Translations under genes and position numbers: made by a program
The notes under the pieces: generated by a model
Told to the model about the DNA's origin: nothing
Seen by the model: the letters and a program-made list of their open reading frames with translations, nothing else
Database searches by the model: none
In this document: positions 23,791 to 32,336 of the stretch, piece by piece
How positions within the stretch are numbered: the stretch's first letter is position 1
Layout: the number at the start of each line of letters is the position of its first letter
Source of the DNA: an uncultured Bacteroidota bacterium
GTDB lineage: Bacteria; Bacteroidota; Bacteroidia; Chitinophagales; Chitinophagaceae
Direction of reading: 5' to 3'
Assembly (NCBI GenBank): GCA_903887415.1
Contig: CAISPO010000067.1
Location: forward strand, 1-37,634
DNA length: 37,634 bases

Positions 23791-26733
23791 ATGGAATACA
23801 ATTTTACGGAGATAGAGAAGAAAGCTAAGGAGAAGTGGGCTAAGGAAGCGGTGTATAAAGTCGCTAATGAAAGTGACAAGCCTAAGTGCTATATACTGGA
23901 TATGTTCCCCTACCCTAGCGGTGCAGGCCTGCATGTAGGGCACCCGCTTGGTTACATTGCTTCTGATATATATGCACGATACAAAAGGCTTTGCGGCTAT
24001 AATGTGCTGCACCCTATGGGGTTCGATGCGTTCGGATTGCCTGCAGAACAGTATGCTATAGAAACAGGCCAGCACCCTGCCGTAACTACAGAGAAAAATA
24101 TTGCCCGCTACCGCGAACAGCTCGATAATATCGGCTTTTGCTACGACTGGAGCCGCGAGGTGCGCACCAGCGACCCTAAATACTATAAATGGACGCAGTG
24201 GATATTCCTGCAATTGTTTCATAGCTGGTACGATCGTGCCGCAGGTAAGGCCAGGCCGATAAAAGAACTAACTGATGTATTTGAAAAAGACGGCAATGCA
24301 AATATTCCCTGCCCTGGAGATGAAACGCTGCGTTTTGATAGTATTAAGTGGAAAGATTTTTCGGAGAAGGAGCAGCGCGATGTGCTGATGCAATACCGGC
24401 TGGCTTACCAGGGTTATGCGCAGGTGTGGTGGTGCGAGGCATTGGGCACGGTATTGGCCAACGATGAAGTGGTAAACGGAGTTTCAGAGCGTGGCGGTTA
24501 TCCGGTAGAAAGAAAGAATATGCGCCAGTGGTTTTTGCGCATCACTGAATATGCAGAACGCCTCCTGGGAAGCCTGGCGAAACTCGATTGGTCTGAATCT
24601 ATGAAGGAGATGCAGAGCAACTGGATCGGGAAAAGTGTGGGCGCGGAAGTGCGGTTTGGGCTGTTTACCCCGGATGCTAAGACAACCTTTATTAATGTAT
24701 TTACAACGAGGCCAGATACCATATTTGGTGTTGATTTTATGGTCTTAGCACCAGAACATGCACTTGTAGATGTCATTACGACTCCGGACCAAAAAGAAGA
24801 AATTGGAAAGTATGTGCAATACGTGAAAAGCCGCAGCGAGCGTGAACGCATGAGCGAAGTGAAACAAGTGACTGGCTGCTTTACCGGTGCCTATGCTGTC
24901 CACCCGCTTACCCGGAAAAATGTCCCGGTATGGATATCGGAGTACGTGCTGGTAGGCTACGGTACGGGCGCTATCATGGCCGTGCCCAGCGGCGATGAAC
25001 GCGACCATGCTTTTGCTAAGCATTTTAATATACCCATTACCAATATTTTTGGCGACAGATATACTGGAGAAGAAGCCTACAGTTCAAAGACTGGTATCAT
25101 AGAAAACAGCGAGTTCCTCACGGGAATGAGTATAGTTGATGCTACAGAAGCGGCGATCAATAAGCTGCAATTCATAGGCGCCGGAACAAGAAAGATCAAT
25201 TACCGCCTGCGCGATGCAGGCTTTAGTCGCCAGCGCTACTGGGGTGAGCCGTTCCCCGTTATTTATGTGGACGACATACCGTATGGCACAGACGAACCGA
25301 TAATACATAACGAGCACAAGTTGGGTAGCCTGCCCGTAGAATTACCTTATGTAGAAAGTTACAAACCGGGCCCGGAAGGCCAAGGCCCGCTTGCCAACAT
25401 AGACGACTGGGTAGAAACCGATGCTGGTGAACGCGAGACCAACACCATGCCCGGCTATGCAGGCAGTAGCTGGTATTTTCTGCGGTACATGGACCCGCAT
25501 AATGACGCCGAATTTGCCAGTCGCAAAGCAGTTGATTACTGGAACCAGGTGGACTTATATGTGGGCGGCACAGAGCATGCGGTAGGCCACCTGCTCTACT
25601 CCCGCATGTGGACGAAGGCACTGTATGACTTGGGTTATATTGGTTTTGATGAGCCTTTTAAGCGGTTGCTGAATCAGGGAATGATACAGGGAAGTTCAAG
25701 ATTTGTATATAAAGTAGTCAATAAGGGCATTTCGGCCGAAGTGTTTGTTTCCAAAGATATATTTGATGAACAAGGCAAAGAAGGAAGAAATGGCTCGCTG
25801 ACAAGCGATATCAAATATTTCATTAAGAAAAATGGTGGCAATTTTGGCGAAGGTATACCTTCGGGAAATAATTATAACGGGATATTCTTTCGACATGGAA
25901 TAATATTGACGAAAACACGGGTGGACGTGAATACTGTCGATGGTTTGGAATTGAATATTGAAGCATTTAAAAAATGGAGGCCTGAGTATTCCAATGCAAC
26001 ATTCATTAAAGAGGATAATGGTAAATTCATTTGTGAAGCAGAAGTCGAAAAAATGTCCAAATCCAAGTACAATGTCGTAAACCCGGATGACATTGTAGCA
26101 CAGTATGGCGCGGATACTTTCCGGATGTACGAGATGTTCCTCGGGCCAATAGATATCAGCAAGCCGTGGGACACCAAGGGTATAGAAGGTGTGCACCGTT
26201 TCCTGAAGAAAATGTGGCGGTTGTATGCCGACGAGCAAACTGGATGGATAGTGAATGACGATGCTGCTACTGATGCGGAGTTAAAGGCACTGCACAAAAC
26301 GATAAAGAAGATCGGTGACGATATAGAGCGGTTTTCGTTCAATACCTCCGTGAGCCAGTTTATGATCTGCGTAAATGAACTGGCTACCCTGGGTTGCCAT
26401 AAGCGCTCCATACTGGAGCCGCTCGCTGTGGCTATATGCCCGTTTGCGCCGCATTTGGCCGAGGAATTGTGGCAGCAATTAGGCAACAAAGGAAGTGTCG
26501 TTGACGCACCATTCCCCAAATACGAGGAGCGCTATGTCACGGACAATTCTAAAAAATACCCCGTAGCCGTTAACGGCAAGACCCGTATGGAAATGGAGTT
26601 CCCGCTGGATGCCGAACCTGTAATAATAGAGCAGCAGGTGCTTGCCGACGAAACCATAAAGAAATGGCTGGAAGGCAAAGAGCCCAAGAAATTTATCTAT
26701 GTGAAAGGGAAGATGATAAATGTGGTGGTATAG
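23791..26733 (+). CDS. leuS: Leucyl-tRNA synthetase
   Basis: 980 residues, class Ia enzyme charging tRNA-Leu. HIGH-type motif HVGH (48-51) in PSGAGLHVGHPLGY; editing (CP1) domain blocks TTRPDTIFGVDFMVLAPEH and GTGAIMAVPSGDERDHAFA with the editing Asp; catalytic YVGGTEHAVGHLLYSRMW; KMSKS at 754-758. The C-terminal anticodon-binding part and VNGKTR-type end are present. Length exceeds the E. coli enzyme (860) mainly through a ~120-residue stretch between MIQG (631) and KMSKS, rich in Lys/Gly/Asn; an insertion here is usual in Bacteroidota, but this one looks expanded. Own promoter; followed by a palindromic repeat and a convergent kinase gene. Confidence 0.97.
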   Translation: MEYNFTEIEKKAKEKWAKEAVYKVANESDKPKCYILDMFPYPSGAGLHVGHPLGYIASDIYARYKRLCGYNVLHPMGFDAFGLPAEQYAIETGQHPAVTTEKNIARYREQLDNIGFCYDWSREVRTSDPKYYKWTQWIFLQLFHSWYDRAAGKARPIKELTDVFEKDGNANIPCPGDETLRFDSIKWKDFSEKEQRDVLMQYRLAYQGYAQVWWCEALGTVLANDEVVNGVSERGGYPVERKNMRQWFLRITEYAERLLGSLAKLDWSESMKEMQSNWIGKSVGAEVRFGLFTPDAKTTFINVFTTRPDTIFGVDFMVLAPEHALVDVITTPDQKEEIGKYVQYVKSRSERERMSEVKQVTGCFTGAYAVHPLTRKNVPVWISEYVLVGYGTGAIMAVPSGDERDHAFAKHFNIPITNIFGDRYTGEEAYSSKTGIIENSEFLTGMSIVDATEAAINKLQFIGAGTRKINYRLRDAGFSRQRYWGEPFPVIYVDDIPYGTDEPIIHNEHKLGSLPVELPYVESYKPGPEGQGPLANIDDWVETDAGERETNTMPGYAGSSWYFLRYMDPHNDAEFASRKAVDYWNQVDLYVGGTEHAVGHLLYSRMWTKALYDLGYIGFDEPFKRLLNQGMIQGSSRFVYKVVNKGISAEVFVSKDIFDEQGKEGRNGSLTSDIKYFIKKNGGNFGEGIPSGNNYNGIFFRHGIILTKTRVDVNTVDGLELNIEAFKKWRPEYSNATFIKEDNGKFICEAEVEKMSKSKYNVVNPDDIVAQYGADTFRMYEMFLGPIDISKPWDTKGIEGVHRFLKKMWRLYADEQTGWIVNDDAATDAELKALHKTIKKIGDDIERFSFNTSVSQFMICVNELATLGCHKRSILEPLAVAICPFAPHLAEELWQQLGNKGSVVDAPFPKYEERYVTDNSKKYPVAVNGKTRMEMEFPLDAEPVIIEQQVLADETIKKWLEGKEPKKFIYVKGKMINVVV

Positions 26734-26745
26734 CCGCTGCCGTTA

Positions 26746-26773
26746 GTAGAGACGCAAGATTTTGCGTCTCTAC
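26746..26773. repeat. 28-bp palindromic interspersed repeat between leuS and the kinase gene
   Basis: GTAGAGACGCAA (26746-26757), loop GATT, TTGCGTCTCTAC (26762-26773): 12 bp perfect dyad. This GTAGAGACGCAA...TTGCGTCTCTAC palindrome is a familiar dispersed repeat in cyanobacterial and Bacteroidota genomes. It lies between convergent genes and may also act as a bidirectional terminator or transcript stabiliser. Confidence 0.8.
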
Positions 26774-26826
26774 ATAACCCCGGTAGCCCACACATTTATC
26801 CTTTATCGAGGGCTAATTGGATATGC

Positions 26827-27525
26827 CTAAAATGATATTATAAATTCACTGCCTACACCTACTTCGCTTTTCACATCTATGGAACCACCCAATGATTCGA
26901 CCTGGGTTTTGGTAATGTAGAGGCCTATGCCCTTGCTCTCATAGCCGGGGTGAAATACCTGGTTCAGCTTGAACATCCGGTTGTTGTATTTCTCCAGGTC
27001 TATCCCCAGCCCATTATCCTTCACCGTTAAAACGGGCTTGCCATCGCGCATATAGGTGGAGACAACGACCTTCAATGGAACATCAGGCTTTGAGTATTTG
27101 AGCGCGTTATTTATGAAATTGTAGAGAATGCTTTCCATATACGCTTCGGGATAGGAAATGTGTGTGACCTCAAGGTTAAACTCAATTATCGCATGTTTCT
27201 GGTGAAAAAGGCCGTGAAGCTGGTGGAAAATATTGTCAACTATGTGCCGGATGTCACACTGGTCTTTCTTTACTTGCTCATTGAGCTGTATATCGGCCAC
27301 TTCCATCAAAGTGTTCAGCGTTGACAGCAGGGAAACGCTGCTTTCGTTTATATAGTGCACCGCCTCTGATGTGGTGAAAATATCGCCCTCGTCATCAATG
27401 CTTGTTTCGGCAACTATATTTTTATGCAGCAATACCTCTGAAAGCAATTTTATGTTGGCACCTGCCCCGCGCAGATTGTGCGCGATCATATGGGTTATTC
27501 CTTCCAGTTGCTTGATTTTGTTCAC
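26827..27525 (-). CDS. Histidine kinase lacking a sensor domain, 5' end disturbed at a G9 tract
   Basis: 232 residues from a GTG at 27525. Phosphoacceptor His16 in MIAHNLRGAGANI (H-box), N-box FINNALKYS (137-145), G1 DNGLGID (170-176) and G2 SKGIGLYITKTQVESLGGSI complete a HisKA/HATPase core, cytosolic with no sensor. The frame is open upstream to TGA at 27586-27588 and encodes KVEYTNLVNKIKQLE, a helix natural for this family, but without a start codon except ATT. With one more G in the G9 tract (plus C27548-27556) an ATG at 27581 would lead into it. The kinase may pair with a separate response regulator. Confidence 0.75.
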   Translation of the reverse strand: MNKIKQLEGITHMIAHNLRGAGANIKLLSEVLLHKNIVAETSIDDEGDIFTTSEAVHYINESSVSLLSTLNTLMEVADIQLNEQVKKDQCDIRHIVDNIFHQLHGLFHQKHAIIEFNLEVTHISYPEAYMESILYNFINNALKYSKPDVPLKVVVSTYMRDGKPVLTVKDNGLGIDLEKYNNRMFKLNQVFHPGYESKGIGLYITKTQVESLGGSIDVKSEVGVGSEFIISF

Positions 27526-27748
27526 GAGGTTAGTATATTCAACCTTTCCCCCCCCCTTTTTAATAGTACGTCTGTTCCCATCTTTTCACGTGTTAGTCCA
27601 GATTTTTTACTTAAGAAATCGTGCCAGCACCGGTCAGAAAAGAGCAGATGACTCTTATGGAAATATCGACAAGCTGATATCGATTGCTAATCAGTAAATT
27701 GCAAACACATTAAGCGCAGAAGAAAAAATAGCAGCAAATAGGCACCTC

Positions 27749-30448
27749 CTATTCCTTCACAAATTTCCTCACAATAGTCCCATTTATTTTAGCCAGGTAG
27801 ATCCCGCCCGGCAGCGCCGCAATATCAAGCGCGCCGGTATTTGCATTGTATGCACCGGAGAACACATGCTGGCCCAGTAAATTGTCTATTTCCACACTAT
27901 GTATCGCAACCGAGGAACTGATGGTAAGACTATTTTGGGCGGGATTTGGGTAAATGACCACCGACGCATCCTCAGCCTGTAGTTGTTTTACGCCGGCCGT
28001 ACAGTTAACAATGTTGACCAGCAACGAAGCTTTAGCGGTCCCGCATCCATTAGAAACGCTATAAAACACACTATCTGTACCTGCAGTCAGACCTAATAAA
28101 GTACCGGGTCCTGAAAGAAAAATATTGCCGTTCTCCGCACTCCAAACGCCGCCCGGCGTCGCATCTGCGAGGCTCGTCGTGTCACCAATGCAAAGGGAAT
28201 CAGAACCCGTGACTGTGCCTGCGTTGGGCAACGGATTTACAGTTACAACAATAGATGCGACCGCCGAACTACAGGAGTTGGTTGCCGTATATTCTACCGT
28301 ATCTATTCCCACCGCCAGGCCATGTACGCTGCCGCTGCCCGATACCAGGGCACGCCCATTGGTTGCCCCCCAGACTCCCCCGGCGGCAGCATCAGACATT
28401 GTAATTGTCGCCCCGACACAAACATTATTTGCTCCCGAAATAGTTCCCGCATCGGGCATCGGCTCCACAGTTACAGTCACGCTGGCAGTGCTGACGCAAC
28501 TGCCCGCTGTCAACGTATAGACATAGGTTACTGAAATTGCTACGAAAGTAGTGTTTATCAGCGTTTCACTTATGGAGCCACTGCCGGTAGCAGCAAGATC
28601 GTATATACCCGGCACATAGGCCCTGTACCATTCAAACCCGGTGCCGGCCACTGTGCTGCCCGGTACGTAGGTAAACAACGCACTGTCGCAAACCGGGGAT
28701 GGCGTAAGGGTAGTTGTCAGTGCTGGCAGTGGATTTACAGATACTGAAATACTTGCCGATGAAACACAAGCATCCGTATTAGTGACATTCACCGAATAAA
28801 CGCCGCCGCTGAGGGCAGTATAATGATAATTGGTGGCTCCCGAAATTGCTGTTGAACCTACAAACCATTGATAGGTATCACCCGCGCCATTTGTCGCATT
28901 TAACACTACGCTGTCCCCGCTGCAAAAAATGGTAGTGGATAATGCTGTGACTGAGCTAACGCAATCCGGCACAGAATCGATCTTAGCGATAAAGGAGGAT
29001 TGATAAGGTGGGGCCAGAACTACCGGTTCCCTTCTTGAACCGCAAAAAAGGCTATCGCTTTTGATATTACCCGTGATATATACATCGCCTCTTTTGTTCG
29101 CCGCAATAGCATTAGGCAACACATAGGCGGAACTTCCGTCTCCATTGGCGGATTTTCCATACAGTACATGCCCCAGCGAGTCAAACTTGATCACAAACCC
29201 TGCATCACTTGGCGGATATGCATTATAGATCGTATCCGGTCCGCATATCACCGACTCACTCTGAAACGAGCCTGTTATGTATCCGTTATCATGACCGTCA
29301 ACTGCAAGATCATCGGTCAGATCATGAAGTGAGCCGCCCATGCTCCGCGCCCACTTTACATGGCCCGCAGAATCGATCTTCGCAATAAATATGTCTTCGT
29401 AAGTAGTGCCGGCGGGATTGTTATAAAGGGTAAACGTATCCAGTGAAACGGTTGGCACATCAAAGACGCCCGAAAGATAAACGCCGTTCTTTGAGTTGCA
29501 GGCAACTTCAGTAGCATATAGTCCGGTATTGAAAGTCTTTATCCAAACCAGGTTCCCGTTAGTATCCATTTTGGCAACGTACGACTCAAAAACCGAACTG
29601 GACGGATTGATCAGCATAGTACCTTCGAAAATAAATGTGTCAACGAACGAACCGGTAAAATAGATATACCCATTATTATCGCTGCTGATCTTTGAAGTTA
29701 AGCTCGCATAGTGGTAGGTGCCACCTTTTGCCCAAACTACATTGCCTGAACTATTATACTTCGTAATAAACGTTTGATTGGTTCCATACCCACTTTTAAG
29801 GCTGTCTGTACCGAACGCGATAAATGTGCCTGTATAATATCCTTCTACATACACATTCATTGCATTGTCTGTACAAATATCCGTGACGTAGTCATAGCCG
29901 TTACCACCGGCACCTGCAACCCAGCTTCCTGTTCCGGTCTTCTCTACGTAAACATTAGTAGGCCCTCCGCCGGGCGTCACATTAGTCACCGGAGATAAAG
30001 ACGAGCGGAAATCAACGCCCGAAAAAGTTCCGGCCGTGTACACATTGTTGTTCTTGTCCGTCAATACTTTGACGGGTGAGGGGTTTCCATAAGTGCTGTA
30101 GGTCTGGCTGTATGATGTGACGTTAGCGGCTGTATCAAACCCGAACAAGGAACTGTATGCGTACGTATTGGAGCCGAAACCATAGATCACTCCCGATCCG
30201 TAAGGGCCGGTGGGATAGTAGGATAGTTGCATGCCCAAATAAGTGCCCAGTGAATAACAGCCTCCCGATGTGTCCGTGCATATTGCCATAGAATTGCTGT
30301 ACGAAGAGGCTGTACCACTGGCAAAAAATAAACTGTGCCCCCAGTCCCAGTTGGCAACCACTTGGGCTGATGAAGAAGTGCTGACGAGCAACAAAACAAT
30401 AACGCACAATTTTGTGCCGGTTGCACTAAGGTTTAAACGGTGTGCCAT
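27749..30448 (-). CDS. Secreted SBBP/beta-propeller and Ig-like protein with T9SS sorting domain
   Basis: 899 residues from the ATG at 30448 (signal MAHRLNLSATGTKLCVIVLLL, cut SSSAQ); 25 upstream in-frame codons are not signal-like. Residues ~30-500: SBBP repeats of ~50 residues, each with a Tyr/Val-x-G-x-F strand (NGYIYFTGSF, NGVYLSGVF, NGYITGSF, GDVYITGNI). Then an Ig-like domain (CSGDSVVLNATNGAGDTYQW), a second Ig-like unit, and two modules of the type GGVWSAxNG. End: T9SS type A domain (VVIYPNPAQNSLTI, LLGQHVF, LPGGIYLAKI, VRKFVKE). Exported to the surface; adhesin or matrix role inferred from architecture. A weak 6-bp hairpin overlaps the stop. Confidence 0.85.
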   Translation of the reverse strand: MAHRLNLSATGTKLCVIVLLLVSTSSSAQVVANWDWGHSLFFASGTASSYSNSMAICTDTSGGCYSLGTYLGMQLSYYPTGPYGSGVIYGFGSNTYAYSSLFGFDTAANVTSYSQTYSTYGNPSPVKVLTDKNNNVYTAGTFSGVDFRSSLSPVTNVTPGGGPTNVYVEKTGTGSWVAGAGGNGYDYVTDICTDNAMNVYVEGYYTGTFIAFGTDSLKSGYGTNQTFITKYNSSGNVVWAKGGTYHYASLTSKISSDNNGYIYFTGSFVDTFIFEGTMLINPSSSVFESYVAKMDTNGNLVWIKTFNTGLYATEVACNSKNGVYLSGVFDVPTVSLDTFTLYNNPAGTTYEDIFIAKIDSAGHVKWARSMGGSLHDLTDDLAVDGHDNGYITGSFQSESVICGPDTIYNAYPPSDAGFVIKFDSLGHVLYGKSANGDGSSAYVLPNAIAANKRGDVYITGNIKSDSLFCGSRREPVVLAPPYQSSFIAKIDSVPDCVSSVTALSTTIFCSGDSVVLNATNGAGDTYQWFVGSTAISGATNYHYTALSGGVYSVNVTNTDACVSSASISVSVNPLPALTTTLTPSPVCDSALFTYVPGSTVAGTGFEWYRAYVPGIYDLAATGSGSISETLINTTFVAISVTYVYTLTAGSCVSTASVTVTVEPMPDAGTISGANNVCVGATITMSDAAAGGVWGATNGRALVSGSGSVHGLAVGIDTVEYTATNSCSSAVASIVVTVNPLPNAGTVTGSDSLCIGDTTSLADATPGGVWSAENGNIFLSGPGTLLGLTAGTDSVFYSVSNGCGTAKASLLVNIVNCTAGVKQLQAEDASVVIYPNPAQNSLTISSSVAIHSVEIDNLLGQHVFSGAYNANTGALDIAALPGGIYLAKINGTIVRKFVKE

Positions 30449-30464
30449 AAAATATAGTTTTGAG

Positions 30465-30472
30465 TAAAGATA
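30465..30472 (-). promoter_or_regulatory. Possible -7 element (TATCTTTA) of the SBBP/T9SS gene
   Basis: TATCTTTA on the minus strand ends 16 bp before the ATG at 30448; it differs from TAnnTTTG in the last base. It supports that start over the upstream one at 30523. A TTGG 20 bp further upstream could serve as -33. Confidence 0.4.
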
Positions 30473-30666
30473 TTTGTCCAGGTCGTCATTTTCCAACAAA
30501 CAACATGAATTTTTATGATGCAACTACCGCGTGATTTTCCACTTGAAAGTCAAACAATTGCATATTAAAATACCTATCGAATACTTAAAATTAATTGTGT
30601 TCGGGAGCTGAATTTCCAATTTGAAAAGGATTTTGTACTTTGGTGTAGTATTTAATACTTGTATTT

Positions 30667-31158
30667 ATGCCATCATTCGATATTTCCGCTAAAGTGGACC
30701 TGCAGACATTGGACAACGCCATCAACATTGCCAAAAAAGAAATAGACAACCGCTTCGACTTTAAGGGCACACATGTCTCCTTCGAACTGGATAAAAAAGA
30801 GCTGGTGATCTCCATAGAAGTGGAAAGCGATATGAAGCTGCAGCAACTGGAAGATGTGCTGCTCACCAAGGCCATGCGTCAGGGCCTTGATGCCAAGAGC
30901 TTCGATATGACCAAGGAGCCTTCGGCAAACGGCAAGTACATACGCAAGAAAGTGCCTATCAAAAACGGCATAGACAAAGACAACGCCAAGAAAATCGTGA
31001 AGCTGATAAAAGACAGCGGCTTAAAAGTGCAGGCAGCTATACTCGATGACATCATACGTGTCACCGCCAAGAAAATAGATGATCTGCAGGACGTGATTCA
31101 GCTCTGCCGAACCTCAACTGTTGAGCTCCCGCTGCAGTTTGTGAATATGAAGAGCTAG
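30667..31158 (+). CDS. yajQ: YajQ family nucleotide-binding protein (DUF520)
   Basis: 163 residues, full family length. The start MPSFDISAKVDLQTLDNAIN is the diagnostic YajQ N-terminus; FDFKGTHVSFELDKKELVI, KAMRQGLD, GKYIRKKVPIKNGIDKDNAKKIVKLIKDSGLKVQA and the end PLQFVNMKS follow family order. YajQ consists of two ferredoxin-like domains; a Xanthomonas homologue was shown to bind c-di-GMP and assist a LysR regulator. The nearby class III cyclase makes cAMP, not c-di-GMP, so no direct link is implied. Confidence 0.95.
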   Translation: MPSFDISAKVDLQTLDNAINIAKKEIDNRFDFKGTHVSFELDKKELVISIEVESDMKLQQLEDVLLTKAMRQGLDAKSFDMTKEPSANGKYIRKKVPIKNGIDKDNAKKIVKLIKDSGLKVQAAILDDIIRVTAKKIDDLQDVIQLCRTSTVELPLQFVNMKS

Positions 31159-31249
31159 CAGCAAAGAGGTAGTTCGAATAAAAGGTTTTTCTGGACACTC
31201 AACATCATACGTGGAGCAACAAAATGAAAGCGATAGCCGATACCAGTAA

Positions 31250-32230
31250 TTACCTTACCAATAACATTTGTTTACTGACAGCGCTTGCAAGCGTATTTAA
31301 CCGATAATAGTAAACGCCTGATGGCAGATTGCTTGCATTAAATGTTACCTGGTGTTCGCCGGAAATAGCGTATCCGTCAAATGGAACTGACACTAACTGA
31401 CCAAGTGTGTTATAGACAGAAATCTTGGCATAGCCAGCTTCCGGTACATAAAAAGATATCTTCGTAGATCCGGTAAAAGGATTCGGGCAATTTTGGTTTA
31501 ACAAGCTATTACTTTCAGTAACCTTTGCAACAGATTCAATTCCGGCCTTTGCTTTTATTATCATATTGAAGCCCTCAATTTGACCATCATCCACCACCGA
31601 ATCCCAAACGCCATTGTAGTATTGTCTTCCCATTTGACCGGGAGGATTAATGCGCGCCGGCAAGACCTTAGGAGGAGAACTGGTTGTGCCGGTATCTGAC
31701 AAAGTACCTAAAGCCGACCATGATAACCAATAGGTGCCCCCATTTAAATGCGGTGCGGGTGATAAATGAAGTTTCAAATACATTATTGGCCTTTCAGTAC
31801 CTGTCAACCCGCCGGAAGGTGCGCCTGTATCTACCCTGTATATACCCGTAAAGCCCGTGCTAACTAAAACATTCGTGCTTGTATCTCCCCATATCACTGT
31901 TCCTCCAAGGCCGGGAGCTGAATTATATAGCTGAAGGTTACAGCTAATGAACGTGGATGTAGTTCCGCTAAATTTTTGTAAACCATAAATAATAACTGTA
32001 TCAAATGTCCATGTTGAATCCGCAGGGATGCTAAATACATCTGATAACCACTGTCCACGGGATCTGTTCATTTCCCAACCTTCAACGATGCCACCGGTAA
32101 ACGCACAACTTGCAGGAGCTCCGCCGTAACCTGCATCAGTTGTAAAGGCGGTATCAGCCAGGTAGGTTACCTGTGCAAAAGCACCGAATGACATTGCCGC
32201 GCAAATGGATATTAGCAGTAGTTTTTTCAT
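31250..32230 (-). CDS. Secreted protein with T9SS sorting domain
   Basis: 326 residues from the ATG at 32230, which opens a clean signal (MKKLLLISICAAMSFGAFAQ); 15 upstream codons are unlikely. The middle is a beta-sandwich (TWTFDTVIIYGLQKFSG, TYWLSWSALGTLSD) of unknown type, with a GQMGRQYYNGVWDSVVDDG segment. The last ~85 residues form the T9SS type A domain: NCPNPFTGSTKISFYVPEAG, VYNTLGQLVS, LPSGVYYYRL, ending KQMLLVR. Surface-exported; activity not readable. It is separated from the next T9SS gene by a strong terminator. Confidence 0.8.
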   Translation of the reverse strand: MKKLLLISICAAMSFGAFAQVTYLADTAFTTDAGYGGAPASCAFTGGIVEGWEMNRSRGQWLSDVFSIPADSTWTFDTVIIYGLQKFSGTTSTFISCNLQLYNSAPGLGGTVIWGDTSTNVLVSTGFTGIYRVDTGAPSGGLTGTERPIMYLKLHLSPAPHLNGGTYWLSWSALGTLSDTGTTSSPPKVLPARINPPGQMGRQYYNGVWDSVVDDGQIEGFNMIIKAKAGIESVAKVTESNSLLNQNCPNPFTGSTKISFYVPEAGYAKISVYNTLGQLVSVPFDGYAISGEHQVTFNASNLPSGVYYYRLNTLASAVSKQMLLVR

Positions 32231-32284
32231 GACTATCATTTTCATGCTTGATAAAGATAGGATATTATTAAACATATCTGTATG

Positions 32285-32317
32285 AAAGAAGGGCTGGAAA
32301 TCTACCAGCCCTTCTTT
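32285..32317 (-). terminator. Terminator after the large T9SS gene
   Basis: AAAGAAGGGCTGG (32285-32297) and CCAGCCCTTCTTT (32305-32317) form a perfect 13-bp stem with a 7-base loop, flanked by T-rich sequence on the minus strand (CTTTCATA). Its A/T arms allow bidirectional action. It lies 20 bp beyond the stop at 32337. Confidence 0.8.
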
Positions 32318-32336
32318 GGAAATGTTTCAAAAATGA

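Noticed and set aside
25696..26238. 180-residue minus-strand frame inside leuS
   Set aside because: Antisense shadow of a strongly conserved gene; Cys/His/Ile-rich composition without motifs.
27371..27697. Plus-strand frame across the kinase 5' end
   Set aside because: Antisense to kinase helices and through the C9 tract; no coding signals.
27737..27753. Hairpin AATAGG/CCTATT as terminator of the SBBP gene
   Set aside because: Only 6 bp, A/T-rich and overlapping the stop codon; the T-run is 7 bp away. Too weak to list.
30667..31158. Functional link between yajQ and the adenylate cyclase
   Set aside because: They are 11 kb apart; the cyclase residues predict cAMP while YajQ is linked to c-di-GMP.
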